A stretch of DNA of 64,000 bases from Earliella scabrosa. Its lineage: Eukaryota; Basidiomycota; Agaricomycetes; Polyporales; Polyporaceae. The notes beneath the pieces are model-generated. The model was not told the origin of the DNA. It ran no database searches and saw nothing but the letters and a program-made list of their open reading frames with translations. The position numbers and the translations under genes were made by a program. This document shows, piece by piece, positions 46,401 through 58,029 of this stretch. The stretch is from the NCBI GenBank assembly GCA_022605405.1, contig JABYQQ010000027.1, positions 533,627 to 597,626 on the forward strand. The letters run 5' to 3'. Each line of letters starts with the position of its first letter. Positions within the stretch are counted from its first letter, which is position 1.

Positions 46401-46850
46401 TCGATCGCGCAACTCTTTGCGCACTTTGTTTCGCGCGCTCCGCCGAAACCACTGGAGAGACGTCCCATTAAAAGCCAAACCTAACTCCCGAAAGATAGGA
46501 TGTACGGCCGCGAAGCTGTGGTCTTCATCTTCGGGTACATCGCTCCACGTATAGTCCTGGAGGCATATAGAGATCTTGGAGGCTTGGTTGTTGACCCACA
46601 AATCGCCGGGTTCTCCGAATCCGCTCGTGGGCGCACCAGGTGACCATACGATGAGGTTGGTGAAGCGGTTCTCTTGGGCTTTCGCAACGACGCGATAAGA
46701 CAGAGAAGGGGAGCTTTCATTTTTCAGCGCGAAAGACACAGCCTGGATGACTGTGGTAGTTGAGGGAGAATCTTCAAGCTCATGGTTACTAGCTATAGCC
46801 GTCAGATGCGCTGTCGCTGGTGGCAGTAGGTTAAAGCTACGTATACGCAT
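43447..46850 (-). CDS. JmjC-domain protein, split by a MITE that may act as an intron
   Basis: Eight minus-strand exons: 46850-46136, 46084-45879, 45822-45616, 44916-44844, 44788-44623, 44566-44183, 44132-43915 and 43859-43447. If the 699-nt interval 44917-45615 is removed, the frame closes to 793 aa. The JmjC core lies at about residues 440-610: INLLDIPLFQGERPWII, then FLTHIHHDANGAATWVSV with an HxD motif (H516, D518), SGAKIWTLL, LRPGSLL, and QLHMVYTPMKT with distal His H592. A late basic stretch follows (KKRKHDEEP). JmjC enzymes are Fe(II)/2OG oxygenases acting mostly on protein lysines, including histones; the substrate here is not predictable. A further 5' exon (47054-46979) joins in phase and would add 27 residues. 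If the MITE is not spliced out, the protein stops within about 20 codons of the insertion. Confidence 0.8.
44924..45614. mobile_element. hAT-type MITE, 691 bp, inside the JmjC gene
   Basis: Perfect 8-bp target duplication CCTGGAGG (44916-44923 and 45615-45622). Perfect 21-bp inverted ends start TAGTGTTGCAGGGTCCGG. The interior is dominated by GGTCC/GGACC-type short inverted repeats and has no transposase. On the JmjC (minus) strand the left junction reads CCTCCAG|GTAGTG and the right one CACTACCTCCAG|GGG, both usable splice sites. Confidence 0.93.
45166..45243 (-). other. tRNA-like sequence inside the MITE
   Basis: On the minus strand TGGCTCAGCTGGTAGAGC matches a tRNA D-arm / pol III A box, and GAGTTCAATTCC about 35 nt downstream resembles the T-arm / B box. 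The anticodon arm and T stem do not fold cleanly, so it is a degenerate tRNA or a SINE-type head rather than a functional tRNA gene. Confidence 0.5.
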
Positions 46851-47411
46851 GCACGCGACTGTTCAATGCTCACATAAGATAATATGTTCACTGCCGAGTG
46901 TTCGTATCATCAGGTACGCGTAGCCAATCGACGGAAGGACGGGGTGATAGCGTAGAGGGCGCAGGAATGCAGTCTCACCGTCGTCCGGGGGCGCCTCAAT
47001 TGGTTGCACAACGCGTCGAGTAACGGCCCGGGGCGCCGGAGTCACATCACGCATTCCGGCGGCTCCTCGGCATGTCTTGCGCCGAGAGCAATTGAGTATT
47101 CATGCGCCCTCAGATCTGGGTATCATGCCAGAACTTCGGATGGTGCTTGTGAAACCTTTGACTACTAGTACTTATTGGGAGAGGAATCGTTGGTCCAATT
47201 TTCCAATGCCCCAGAATGGGAAGATAAATACAATGTAAATCAGCGAAGATGATCACCAGATAAGGTTACGATTTCTCATCAAAATAGCCTTGAGCCACCC
47301 TTCTCTCTCGCGATCGTGGGCTAGCGCTTATGGCGCACTGCCTTCGAATTCTCTCCTTCACCGCCATCACTGTTGCCTTGCTAGTTACATACTCACCTTT
47401 CCCTCCTCTCC
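46851..47411. other. Possible extra JmjC 5' exon; otherwise empty
   Basis: Minus-strand ATG at 47054 with donor at 46978 (exon 47054-46979) and an acceptor at 46859 are in phase with the JmjC first exon. The remainder holds no recognised feature. Confidence 0.35.
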
Positions 47412-48433
47412 ATGGCCAGCGACGATGGGCGCACCTCATTCAATCTGACGACTCCTCAAGTCCTCAGTGCCAAGTCGTGATTGCTCGCAGTGCGAGACGT
47501 CAGTTTGATGCGGACCGCCCCCGATTGCGACGCACGCGCGATGCGCTCACTTCTTGGTGAGTCTTCATGTAGCTCATGTCATGGTGCTAGCAGAGGCTAG
47601 GTCACTAACGGGTGGTGCGCGTCTTCTTCTCTGTTCTCTTCTCCCGCATGCTACGCCCACGTAGCATCCGCGCAGAAGGCCCTCAAGACCATCGTCGACC
47701 CCGCACGGCTCATGAGGGCGGGGCTCAAGGGCCGCGAGGAGCGAAGGCAGGAGGTCTGGGATGGCGTTTACCAGCTCAGACCGACGAACGATCATCGTGA
47801 GTGCCTCCGTCTCCCATCTCCGTGCTCCCTTCCTCAGTATGCTCGCAGTGCGCGAGCGAGTGCAGAAGCTCCGTGGCTCACTCGTCACGCGGCTACGTAC
47901 ACTTGCGATTGCATCCTCGACATTCCTGCACGCTCACCCCTTGCCGTCTACGCCGTCAACGTCCGCCTCCCCTCCCCATGCGCCCATATCGGCCTCTCCT
48001 CAGGCGATCCGCTCGACTGCACACCGGGTCAACTTCTCCAACTCCTCTCAGTCGTCCACGCCCCGCCCTCCAGCGCGTCGCCCGTTCCCCGCCCGTTCCC
48101 CGGCCGCTCTCCTTCGCTTCTGGCCCGTTGAGCGCGAACTTCTTCTCTCTATCGTCCCCTCAGGCCACGCGCTCGCCGCTCTCCGTCCCCACCACGCCTC
48201 CGCAGAGCTACTCTCCGCCTGTCCAGCCTCTCCGGCCCGTCATGGACGCACGGTGTCCGCTGGCAGCGCTCCGTACGGGACGTTGATATCGACAAAAGGG
48301 GTGGACCCGATTGCGAGGAGCTCCAAGCGCAGATGGTGATGCTCTCTGAGGCGATATCTTGCGCGCGCTCGGGTCTGGTGGAGGTGTTCAGCGTAAAGAA
48401 GCAGGTGCGCCCGGCGTCCAGTCCCACTCCACC
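47412..48433 (+). pseudogene. Decayed orphan gene
   Basis: Exon 47412-47556 reads MASDDGRTSFNLTTPQVLS, then has an in-frame TGA after AKS and stays open in the same frame (VSLMRTAPDCDARAMRSLL). It joins in phase over a 108-nt intron to 47665-47796 (SAQKALKTIVDPARLMRAG, EERRQEVWDGVYQLRPTND) and then to an exon from 47848 (RERVQKLRGSLVTRLRTL, then a Ser/Pro-rich tract). Near 48110 and 48240 the likely coding frame changes twice, ending with CEELQAQMVMLSEAISCARS and FSVKKQ. One stop plus two frameshifts mark it as a pseudogene. No family recognised. Confidence 0.5.
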
Positions 48434-48996
48434 GCGGTGACCGCCTCCACCCCCTCCGCATGGACGAACTTTTTGGCGCCCAGCTGGGCCACCGCTCACT
48501 CGGCATAGGCGCACTCCCAGGAAGCCGGAGCGAATCGCCCCTTGCCTTGCTCCCCCAGTCGCGGTACGACTCGGATGCCATCACCACCCCCGCCCAGGTC
48601 GCGCTCGGGCCGTCGGAAGAGGGGGAGCGGGCCGCAACGTCGCGGGCGTGGGCAGGAGTGAGGAGGGCGTCGCTCGCCTCCCGACGAGCGTTCGACACCA
48701 CACGCGAACTCACAGCGAGGCGTCACCGCTGTCGTCGACGCTCTTCGCTTGCCTCAATGCCGAAGCAGGTCTTCTCTAGACCATGTCATAGATCGACGAC
48801 TACAGCGATGTCCCGGAGCCGTTGAGTCTGAAGTCGGCGCGCACACATATGTATATAGTGAGTCTCATTCAATAAAGATCCTTCCTGTCTCATCGCTGAA
48901 CTCTCGGTGCAATGCATTGCTTGGCTCATGGACAAGAAAGAATCTGCGACTCTTATTCCCGTCTCGCGCTAGCATGACTACTTGTTCCTACCCTGA
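48434..48996. other. No supported gene
   Basis: Intergenic region between a decayed plus-strand gene and the 3' end of the minus-strand MYND gene. Overlapping frames here are not convincing. Confidence 0.4.
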
Positions 48997-51286
48997 TCAC
49001 CGTCCCTTGCATTCCGTTCTATGCCTCGTCCAGTCCCTTTTCTGACATTCGGCGTTGCAATACCTGTTCATGTCTGATGTCAATGTTTAATCACTGTACA
49101 TCGAAATTCATACACGTACTTTGCAATCATGCACCCTGTGCACCTTTTCAAGATCGCATTTGCCGACCCACAGGAAGTACATCGTCTCATGCGGCTCTTC
49201 GTGCGTGGGATATGTTTCTTGCATTCGATCCTTCCGAACCACTGAAGAAGCTCGTGACCCATGCCTTGTCCGTTCGGGCATTCCAATCTCGACACGTCCA
49301 GTTCGTCGTAGATTTGCACGAGCGAATACCATTCCTCACCAGCCGTCCGGGCTGACTGGGCGATGAGCTTCCAGGCGACAGAAATGGCTGACTTCTTGTC
49401 CGGGTGTCCGAAGAAGGCCATTGCCTCGGTCGCTTCCGCGACCATCTGGAATGTAGGCTAAGAGATGTCAGTGAGTATTTTGAGAGCCACAATTACCTGC
49501 CCAACAAACCTTTAGAGTGTCCAAGCATGCGTCAAGGTTATCACCCTTGAGCATGATGGTGATGATGATGCGCCACCCCAACATCGTTGCCATAAGCGCG
49601 TCGTCCAAGGTATTCTCATCGGTGAACATGTCGGCATGCTGTAGGGCAGAGAGGAGAGCTGCCTCCAAGTCTGTCCCGGTAGTTGAGGTACCTCTCGCTG
49701 CACCCTCCAGGATGTCCAAGGCTCGACCAACGCCTGCCTCGACTGCTCGCCACAGCAACTGCGCTCGTAGGAATGTTGTTGAGTCTGAACACTCCAAACC
49801 CCGTATCGCGGCCTCGTAGCCACTTTGGCGGTCGGAAGTCAAGCTGACGATGTAGTAAGCATATGTGAGAGCGGGATTCCTCTTGATTGCTTGTCTCCCG
49901 AGCGCCGCTGCCTCTTCTGTACGCCCGCGAATCATGAGGAACTTCATGTTGAGTATGTCTGCAGAGTCAAGGTCGTGCGAGGATCCGGTGTTGCGGAGCG
50001 CACTTGCGAAGGCTAGCAAGATGTCGGACCATTGGTGGAATGAGAGTCTCCTGCTTTCCGGTATCTGTTCCCTGATCTCGAGCTCTCTCCATTCGCCTTC
50101 CGGTGTTGCGGGGGATCGTTGTACGATTTCGGCAACCTCGCGCCCATGGTCATGGAAGTTGTGATCGCGAGCGAAGCTGGACATCACCTCTACAAAACCG
50201 GCTACCGATTGGTATACTTTGGTGCTGTTGCAACGATCGATTGTGACGGAGGACAGATAAGATGGCAGAGGACTTGCGCTGGTGAGAATGCGGCGGATAT
50301 GTTGGAAGTCCAGCGAATACGATGGTGGATCCCGCTCAGCGTCGACGGAGCACAGATTGACGAGGGCGTCCATAGCAATGACCCGGGTGATGAGGTACCG
50401 ACTGCGGAGAGATGCGACGAGAAGCGCTTGAATGGGTGCTGTGGTGACGTGTCTGTACTCGTGGGGATAATCTTGTGAAGGAAGAACCAGGAGAGTGAAA
50501 GCGTGCATCATGAGGGCAGGGGAGCATGTTGCCGGCTGGCGCAACTGTGAGATGGTAACCTCTAGGAGGGCGCGAATACCGTATATCTCGGCGGGGGGAT
50601 TTGCTGGACTGATCGTGGTGTACTCCCCAGGGGAAGTGCAGATAATGGTGTGAGACATGATGGCCATCGCCAGCTCTGTAACCACACGATCATCTCGTAC
50701 ATCGTGAACCAGCTTGACCAGGGTAGGATTGAGTCGAGCAACCGTCTCCAGGATGCTCATATGCGATTGATTAGCCAGGTGTATGATGATAAGGAGCAAG
50801 TGGAGCGCGAGACAGCGCGTTGACGGGTGGTTGAGTAACGGACAAATTTTGTCTACCATACCTAATTGGTGCCGGCGCCGCGTAGTTGCAACCGTACACG
50901 TGAGTAGTCATTGAACAAGAAGACGTTGAGAGTTGCTTTACCTCGTTCGAACCACCAGTTCCTCAGGATAGGATCAGTGCACATCTTCGTGATCATGCAT
51001 ACGACCGCGATCATAACCATGGGACGATGCAGCAACTGCGCGAGCGTGTAGACTTTGTCAAGATGTTCAGCTATGACCCTCAATTGTCGACCAGCATCAT
51101 GAAAACCCTGGTTTGAATAGGTCCCTAAAGCACACCATCCAAGTTGAATTCATCTGGTGACTACAGCAAGTAGGACTTACTAGGTATGCGGAGGATCCGC
51201 TGGAGGCGCAAGATGGCCGAGAACGGGGTCGACGCTGGAGGGATGGCATGGACTATCTGGAGAATTTCCGCATCTGATATCGGCAT
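48997..51286 (-). CDS. MYND-type zinc finger protein, 677 aa
   Basis: Five minus-strand exons (51286-51181, 51124-50942, 50861-49510, 49445-49120, 49063-48997) close in phase to 677 aa. The long N-terminal part is all-helical (ILQIVHAIPPASTPFSAILR, LAQLLHRPMVMIAVVCM, LNMKFLMIRGRTEEAAALGR), suggesting an ARM/TPR-type scaffold. The C-terminus is a MYND finger split by the last intron: CTSC, CTGC, then KYCNAECQKRDWTRHRTEC. This architecture (helical scaffold plus terminal MYND) is abundant in Agaricomycetes. MYND fingers bind Pro-rich partners; the cellular role of this family is unknown to me. The short last exon carries half of the metal ligands, so it is easily missed. Confidence 0.82.
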
Positions 51287-51784
51287 GTGGGGCTGTAGTG
51301 CCACGGGCTAGTTTCAAAGTGAGAGTCCGTCAGGGGGTTCCGGACCAATAATGTCGATCGTGGATTTGGTACCAGGTTCAAATGGGACCGAACCGTGGAT
51401 AGCCGCCCTGTACCCGGCTGGGAAAGTACCGAAATTGGTAATCGCCCCGGGCCGGCGATCGAGGAGTCACTTTTCCACGCCATCACGTGACTTTGATACC
51501 AGATGAGCCGGGCCGGATACATAGACGCTTGCTAAGTTGCCTAGTATAAGAAGGGCGCTCCCCGTCGGTCACCTCGATCACCCTAAAGCCCCTTACGCGC
51601 GACCGTTCAAAGGAGGTCCTATCTCAGTTGCTCTTCTCTTGCTCATGCTTACACATTGTCTTACTAACGAGACCAACGTGTAGTATCGCCCAGCCCACAC
51701 CTCGTCTTCAAGCAGGCCGACCTACGTAGTGAGTTTCTTCTAACCAACGTCGCTTGCTTCGTTGACGGAGGGACTCCCGCAAAC
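51287..51784. other. Intergenic, likely divergent promoters
   Basis: Lies between the 5' end of the minus-strand MYND gene and a plus-strand fragment. No motif that I can support beyond that. Confidence 0.4.
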
Positions 51785-52210
51785 ATGTGTGCGCGCGCAC
51801 TAGAATTTCTTACCCCAGCCGAACGGAAATGGCTCATGGAGCGGATCCACCAGCCCGATATCCAAGCCATTGTAGGTGGTACCAATGCGCAAAAGTACAG
51901 GCTCACGGCGAGTGCTATATGGGACGACTATCTCGCGGCTTTCCAAGATCCCTTGCCCGCCGAGGAGCCGATGGATATTGAAGCACGAAAAGGGCGCGCC
52001 ACAGCGATCCGAAGACGCTTGCTGATGCGTCGAGAAGCTGAGACTGCGGCAGACGTCGAGGCGCTCTGGTGCGTATTAGTCTCTGCTTCTCCGCGGCCAA
52101 TAATGTTCTGATGATGCGCAGGACCTCCCCAGGTGCATCCGGGCCTACGTTCGATGAGCGGCTCAGCCGGCTCATCGTGCTCAACCTAGGATACTATGGG
52201 GGTATCCAGA
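51785..52210 (+). pseudogene. N-terminal fragment of an orphan gene
   Basis: Exon 51785-52068 (MCARALEFLTPAERKWLMER, KYRLTASAIWDDYLAAFQ, ATAIRRRLLMRREAET) joins in phase across a 53-nt intron to 52122 onward (TFDERLSRLIVLNLGYYGG). The homology-like character is then lost near 52200. The charged helical N-terminus resembles the start of a large Agaricomycete orphan family of unknown function, so this looks like a 3'-truncated copy. Confidence 0.4.
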
Positions 52211-52564
52211 TGCTACCATGCGCACCAAGTTGTACCGTTCGGGCTTTGTATGTGGTAGTCATTCTATCTGTATACACGTCTTCGCCTTCCGAAAGCAAGA
52301 ACGCCAGAAATAGATGACAACAGATATCTCCATCCGTCGCCCCGTTAGCATGGATCAGGTTGACGATTCGACGTACATAGTGTCTTTCAGCCGCAGGGTG
52401 GGTTAAGTCTTGTGCCAGGTTCGGTTCGTGCCGCATGCGTTTCGAGCAACAGACATGATGAAGCGCACACGGCCGGGCCCGTACATTGCAATACACATTG
52501 AGGTCGAGGAGGTTACAAAAACTAGATTCGCGGACGAGATACCTATCACTGCGTACACCCTGTA

Positions 52565-53384
52565 CTACGGCGCCAGCAACATAACCAAGCCCTGGCTCTT
52601 CTTTGTCTCGTACCAACGCTCCGCTTGCTCGCGCGTTTTGAAGGACTGATGCGCGTTCCCGCGGACGTTGGTAACGTAGTGCGCCATGTCCACCCAAGCC
52701 TTCCAGATCCCGACCTTCGTCCCTGCGGTGACGACGTACCACTTGCCGTGATGGAAAGGGTCGGGGCCCGCAAGAGATTGGCCTGTCGCTGCAATGAGCA
52801 TCCGCAAGGAGGCAAGTACAGGACGATACTCACAAGTAGGATCCCATGGAAGTCAGTTAGCGGGCCTGGCGGCGACGCCCTGGACTTGCGCCTCGACATG
52901 GGAATGTTCGTCGCCTTCGCCGTCGCCACCGGAGGGGTACTTACCAGTCAACGTTGGCGTCGACGAAGACAGGTGAACTGTCCAAAGCAGATCCCTGAGC
53001 AGCTCCGACGGGGCTGCGTCCTTCGGTGGTGGAGAGATGTTGGGGGCCGTCCGGCAGATAGACTCCGAGCATGTCGCCTACGCGCGGGGTATTCCTCGGG
53101 GTTCCGGGCGGGGTGAGCGCCCTGCGAGCTGCTCTGCCCCGAGCCTCGTGCTCGGCGTGGCGCACATGGGGTCCCAACGGCTGGTGGACAACGGTCGGCA
53201 ACGTACCGGGCGCAGGTCCATTGATCACGGTCACGTTTGTCGCGTTGATCGTGACTCGCATGACGTGCCTGCCGACGCTCGCGGGGCGTCGCAGGCGATG
53301 GTCGCGCTCCTCCCGATCGTCAATGGCACTCTCAGAGCCGAGAGCTAGGCCGGACATGAGGCTCGTCAGGTCATCGGGAGACAT
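52565..53384 (-). CDS. RNase H1 N-terminal (viroplasmin-like) domain protein
   Basis: Three minus-strand exons, 53384-52945, 52879-52830 and 52788-52565, close in phase to 237 aa. The middle exon boundaries (donor GTATCG at 52829) are the least certain. The C-terminal domain reads KWYVVTAGTKVGIWKAW, then GNAHQSFKTREQAERWY. This is the compact RNase H1 N-terminal / caulimovirus viroplasmin fold that binds RNA-DNA hybrids in eukaryotic RNase H1. No RNase H catalytic domain follows. The N-terminal half is low-complexity (DDREERDHRLRRP, LTPPGTPRNTPRVG). Stand-alone copies of this domain are common in Agaricomycetes; a nucleic-acid-binding role is inference from the fold. Confidence 0.72.
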
Positions 53385-55072
53385 GCGGCGGCCGTTGACG
53401 TCGATGGGGTCTGGAGATTCATGAGTGGACGTTTGGGGAAGATACGATAGCCCGCCTTACTGGGAGAGTGGACCGACTCAGTGCGCTGACGCATAGTGGG
53501 GGTTGAGCAGGAGGACGGACGTGCATCAAGTCGGTAAATCATTTCAGCTCATGACATGACAATCCAGAGACGATACAGCACATGGTAGATTAAAATATCA
53601 TACAATACACACAGTGCTTACATGCTCAGCAAGGTGGACAACGTAGTCACCAGACAATTGGCGCGCGGCGGGGACACATGGGTGCCAAAGTGAACCACGC
53701 TGGTGGCAAGTATGAGTGGAGGAGACACGAGCTGCTGCAGAGCAGATGTTAATCAGACGACCATGAGAGAATTGGACATTACACATACAAACTCGATGGG
53801 AGGACGAGGATGACGTCGCAGTGTGCGGGGTGGGACAAGAATGAGGCAAAGTGCGAGATGGGGACAGTGACCCTCAAGGTGAGGATGCTGACGCGGAGCA
53901 AGACAAGAACGAGGGGTGATGAGAATGGAGATAGGACGACTCACAAGTGTCGTCGATGCAGAGCAGGACAAAGCGTACGCGGAGAGGTCCGCACAGGATA
54001 GACCGCAGGGACGTACTCGTATTGGGCCGTGAGTACGTCCCTGGCCGTGACCGTGACGTCCGAGCGGAATGGCAGCGCGGACATGCACCAGGGGCATGAA
54101 GGGCCATATGGACTTTGAAGGCGGGGATTGCGGCATGAGAACAAGGTCAGTGCAAGGTGGGATGAGTACGCAGTCAGCGATGAGCAGGACGAGGCGAGCG
54201 CAGGGAAAGGGTACGTAGGTGAAACAGAGTGAGACACATACCTCAGCTGAGTAGGACGACGCAGGCAGGGATGACGGGTACAAAGTCGGGCTGAATCTGG
54301 CTGAACAAGTATGGAGATTGCGGGGCAAGTTGGCAGGAGGAGGCCGCGTCCGGAGCGGTGGATGCCAGCAGGATCATAGAGGCGCGTTGACGATCGTACA
54401 CCCGTCCCCTACGAGCGTCGAGCGTCGAGCTGTAGACAACAATGGGTACTGCTTACCAGGTTGCTAGGTGTGTTCAAGGTGTAACTTCAAGCACCGATTG
54501 CCACGAAGGCTGACGAGGCTGCTGCGCCACACATAAACAAGTACAAATCATGGACTTGTGCGAGCTTGTCGTGTCTCTAGCGCCCGTGTTCCCTGACATC
54601 CTCCTAACATCCTCCGCATGTGCTTGCGCTCTCCGAAGCCTCTCTCTCTCACTCAGACGAACCTTACGGACATAGAACTTGTGTGCGGTCGTACTTGAAC
54701 GCAAATCATACAGACTCCCTACTCAATATTCAGCTATGTTTGCATGGAACTAGACTCACAGTCATGGTAAGTATCATCGACTCTAGTAAGTAGCCTGGCC
54801 CAGGCTGTCAGCGGAGGCATCGCCCTTTGGTGGCACTGCTTCTAAGCTTGAACATTCACCGTAGAGCGGCGTCCGATGATGATCCCTACTGAGGAGCACG
54901 AGAGCGGCCTTCCTGCTACTGTAGGTGTGTTATGTATAATCTAAATGCCTGTCAGGATATGGTGACTGAAATCCTCTCTAGCAAGTTTTATGGTGCCGCT
55001 TGCGGTCCGTCCGACATACAGTCTGCCCGAGTCGTCACGTTGATCTGTCTGACCTACCACACCGGGTCGTCC
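53385..55072. other. No supported gene
   Basis: A minus-strand stretch near 53990-54100 contains DVTVTARDVLTAQYEYVPAV, which looks coding, but I could not place exons around it. A 191-codon minus-strand frame at 53753-54328 is Cys/Pro/Ser-rich in a way typical of antisense noise. In-frame sequence before 55073 may be leader of the ArsB-type pseudogene. Confidence 0.35.
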
Positions 55073-57493
55073 ATGGACATCTCTGCCCCTGCCCACTCTG
55101 TCGGGAACTGGCAAGCCATACTCACGCTCGTCCTCTTCTTCCTCTCCAGTGCGTCTCTTCCCTTCCTCCAGATATTCATACTCGCGACTAATCGAATCCC
55201 CGTCACAGATCTCGCTGTCATCTTCCCTCTACGTGTTCCCCTCCCGCTCGTGCTCCTCAAGACAGCGCACCACGCCCTCGCCGTCTTCCACATCATCCCA
55301 CACAAGCACGCGCCCCCAAAGCCCCGCCATGTCCCGCTTAACCTCATCACCGTCCCCCTCTTCTCCGTGCTCGTCCTCCTCGCCACCGGCGCGTTCGATG
55401 GGCACACCCTCCGCGACGTCATCGTCGGGACGGGCGGGATACAGCCGCTGAACATCATGGCGCTCTTCCTCTCGCTGGTGCGTGGCCCCCTTCGCTCTTG
55501 AGCCCTCGCTCTCTCGCAAACGCACATGCGGAAACGTTGATTGCTCCGATCGCATGACCATGCGTACATCTCCATCTCACTAGACGCGACCGGCCTCTTC
55601 CGCTTCCTCGCGTTCTGGGTCGCGAGCAAGGGCGGGTCCTCTGGCCGCCGGCTGTTCGCGTACCTCTACCTCTTCTTCGTCCTCTCCGGGGTCGTCGTCG
55701 GGAACGTGAGTCCTTGGCCTGGGGATTGGGTGTGCGCATATCCGGGACTGTAGGGCTGATGCGCGTCATGCACTGTGTAGGACCCCATCATACTGTCCGG
55801 CACGGCGTTCCTCGTGTATTTCACGAGGGTGGCGGGGTATGTCCACGCGCTCTTGTTTCGGTGGAGACGGAGATTGCTCATGGTGACCGTTCTCTGGCTT
55901 TGTCTAGCATTACGCCACCTATGGCATGAATCTTCGTGCAGTTCGCCGCTGCTAATATGGGTGAGTCCATGCGTTCGTCGATATCTCCGCTCGTGTCTCC
56001 GTTTAGGGTCTCGAAATCACGGTCTCAATCAGACTCTCGATGTCCATCCCGTTGGATGCACGGACATCACTGCTTACACGGAGATTCGTGCAGACAGCCC
56101 AGACTACAGACCTTGGCCACGCAGTGCGAGGGCGTAGGCTGTTCCCCCTGACTTCACTTCTCGCCTGCTCGCTGCACGTATGTAGAGGCTGATATGCCCT
56201 TCCGTCTCCACAGCATCCATCGTCCTCGTCTCCTCAAACCCGACGAACCTCGTCCTCTCCGGCGCGTTCTCCATCTCCTTCCTCTCCTACGCCGCGCACG
56301 TCGTCCTCCCCTTCCTCGCCACCGCCCTCTGCGTCTTCCGCCTCCTCCTCTACATGTTCCCCGCCCCCGCGCTCGTCCCACGCCGCATCAACATCGGGCT
56401 CAGCTCGACAGAGGTGCGCGAGACGCTCGTCGACGCGCACGGCGCGGTGTTTGGGAGCGTGCTGTTGCTGGTGACGCTGGGCGGAGTACAATCGATGTGC
56501 CGGTGTGGCAGGTCACTGTGCCTCCTGCTGTCATCTTGCTCGTGCGGTACATGCACTACGATTGGACGACGAGGTGCGGATCGAGGACCGCGACCGGCGC
56601 GAAGAAGGAAGGAGGGAAAGAAGAGGACGGTATGGTGGTGCGACCCGAGGAGGCAGCGTCTGATGTGGTAGTGCCTTCTTTCCATCCACAAGTCGAACCA
56701 CATGTCGGGATCGGGCAGGAGCAGCACGAGCTGCAGGACCTCAGCTCACGCGCGCCAACGCTCGCTCCGCCCCTCTCCGCCCCTCCTCTCAAGCCACACA
56801 CGGCCCATCGCGACCTGCTCACCGCCCTTGCTGCCTTTGGCTCGCGCGCGACGGGCGCGTTCCCGACCGTCGCGCACATCGCGGAGCGGCTGCCCGTCGT
56901 GCTCGTCCCCTTCGCGCTGCTCATGTTCGTCCTCGTCCAGGGGCTCTCGACCAAGGGCTGGGTCAAGATCTTTGCGCGCTGGTGGGCCGCGTGGGTGGGG
57001 CGCACGGGCGTCGTCGGTGCTGCACGCGGGATGGCCCTCCTCTCGTGTCTGCTGTGCAACGTGAGTAGCAGTGTTCTCCGTCCCTGTGACCGTGCCGCCT
57101 GACGTTGATCTTGACATTGACATCGACATGGTTGGCCGCACGCACAGTTCTGCGGGACGAACATCGGCGCGACGATCCCTCTCGCGCGCGTGCTCCAGCT
57201 CTGGGTCCCCTCCTCCCCTTTCTCCTCGGCGGAGTCGACCGTGGATCCCCGCGCGCGCGAGGGTGCAATCTACGCGCTCGCGCTTGGCTCCGACTTTGGC
57301 GCATTTCACGCTCGCGTTCTCGGCCTTGCTCGCAGGCTTGCTGTGGCGCGCGATCCTGCGCCAGAAGGGCGTGTACGTGCGCGCGCGGCAGTTTTTGGTG
57401 CTCAACCTCCCGATTTTGGCTGTTGCGATGGCGGGCAGGTGTATGTCGAGCATCGGGGGTGATGTGTGGCACTGGATGCTCGTGGTGGCCTGA
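55073..57493 (+). pseudogene. ArsB/NhaD-type transporter pseudogene
   Basis: Pieces align end to end with a fungal ArsB-like ion-transporter: LVLFFLSSASLPFLQIFILATNRIP in part 1 (55073-55480), ISISLDATGLFRFLAFWV (55562-55705), DPIILSGTAFLVYF (55781-55836), IFVQFAAANM (55908-55960), VLVSSNPTNLVLSGAF and FRLLLYMFPAPALVPR (from 56214), VWQVTVPPAVILLV, LPVVLVPFALLMFVLVQG, and NIGATIPLARVLQLW (from 57148). The family exports arsenite or exchanges Na+/H+ across a membrane. Four lesions are visible: the acceptor before 55562 reads CAT not CAG; TGG is TGA at about 55927 (PPMA-stop-IF); a frameshift lies near 56482; and an extra base is near 57306. It is therefore not functional. Confidence 0.78.
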
Positions 57494-57956
57494 TGAGATA
57501 CGGCTTTTGATTGCCTCGCAGTCTCAACAAGTTGGCACTTCCTTCTGACAACATACCCCCTTGCAATCTTCAAGTAAGTACAGTAGTCTGGTACGACGGC
57601 GTCCGTTTGGTACTACTTACCACTCCTGCCAGTCTGCCAGTGGTTGCAGAACGCCGCTTTCAACCGTCATATGTGTAGTAGTTTGGATTAATAAGAAGAG
57701 CTACAAGCTTCATGATACAATGTACCGTGTGTTTCAGCTGTTAGATTGTATGCCACTGTGAGCAGCTCGAAGCTGATCAGCCGTTGAACGTTGAACATCT
57801 GGCTGAAATAGGCAAGTCAAGCGCCCATGATTCACGGATCACTTTCCCGTGCCTTTGCCACGGAAACAAAAAGGCTCGCTCAGCTCGCGGGGTATCGCCT
57901 TCTCTCATTGTTAGTTGCAATATGTGTCGCAACTACTGTACCTTCGCAGGCGGAGG

Positions 57957-57998
57957 ACCGCGAGACCCTACAAATTGACGCTTGTAGGGTCTCGCGGT
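57957..57998. repeat. 17-bp perfect inverted repeat (hairpin)
   Basis: ACCGCGAGACCCTACAA, an 8-nt loop ATTGACGC, then the exact complement. It lies just 5' of the GA-rich tandem array and may be a transposon end or an attachment structure. Confidence 0.85.
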
Positions 57999-58029
57999 GC
58001 TCAGGCTCCAGTGCGTACATATTACCTGA

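Noticed and set aside
43447..46850. Reading the JmjC locus as three or four separate genes
   Set aside because: All exons join in phase on one strand with canonical introns and the JmjC motifs span them.
53753..54328. 191-codon minus-strand Cys-rich frame as a secreted protein
   Set aside because: The start has no clear signal peptide and the Cys pattern is irregular; more likely chance.
56746..57573. 275-codon minus-strand frame
   Set aside because: It lies opposite the transporter pseudogene and its Arg/Glu-rich translation is what GC-rich antisense gives; no domain seen.
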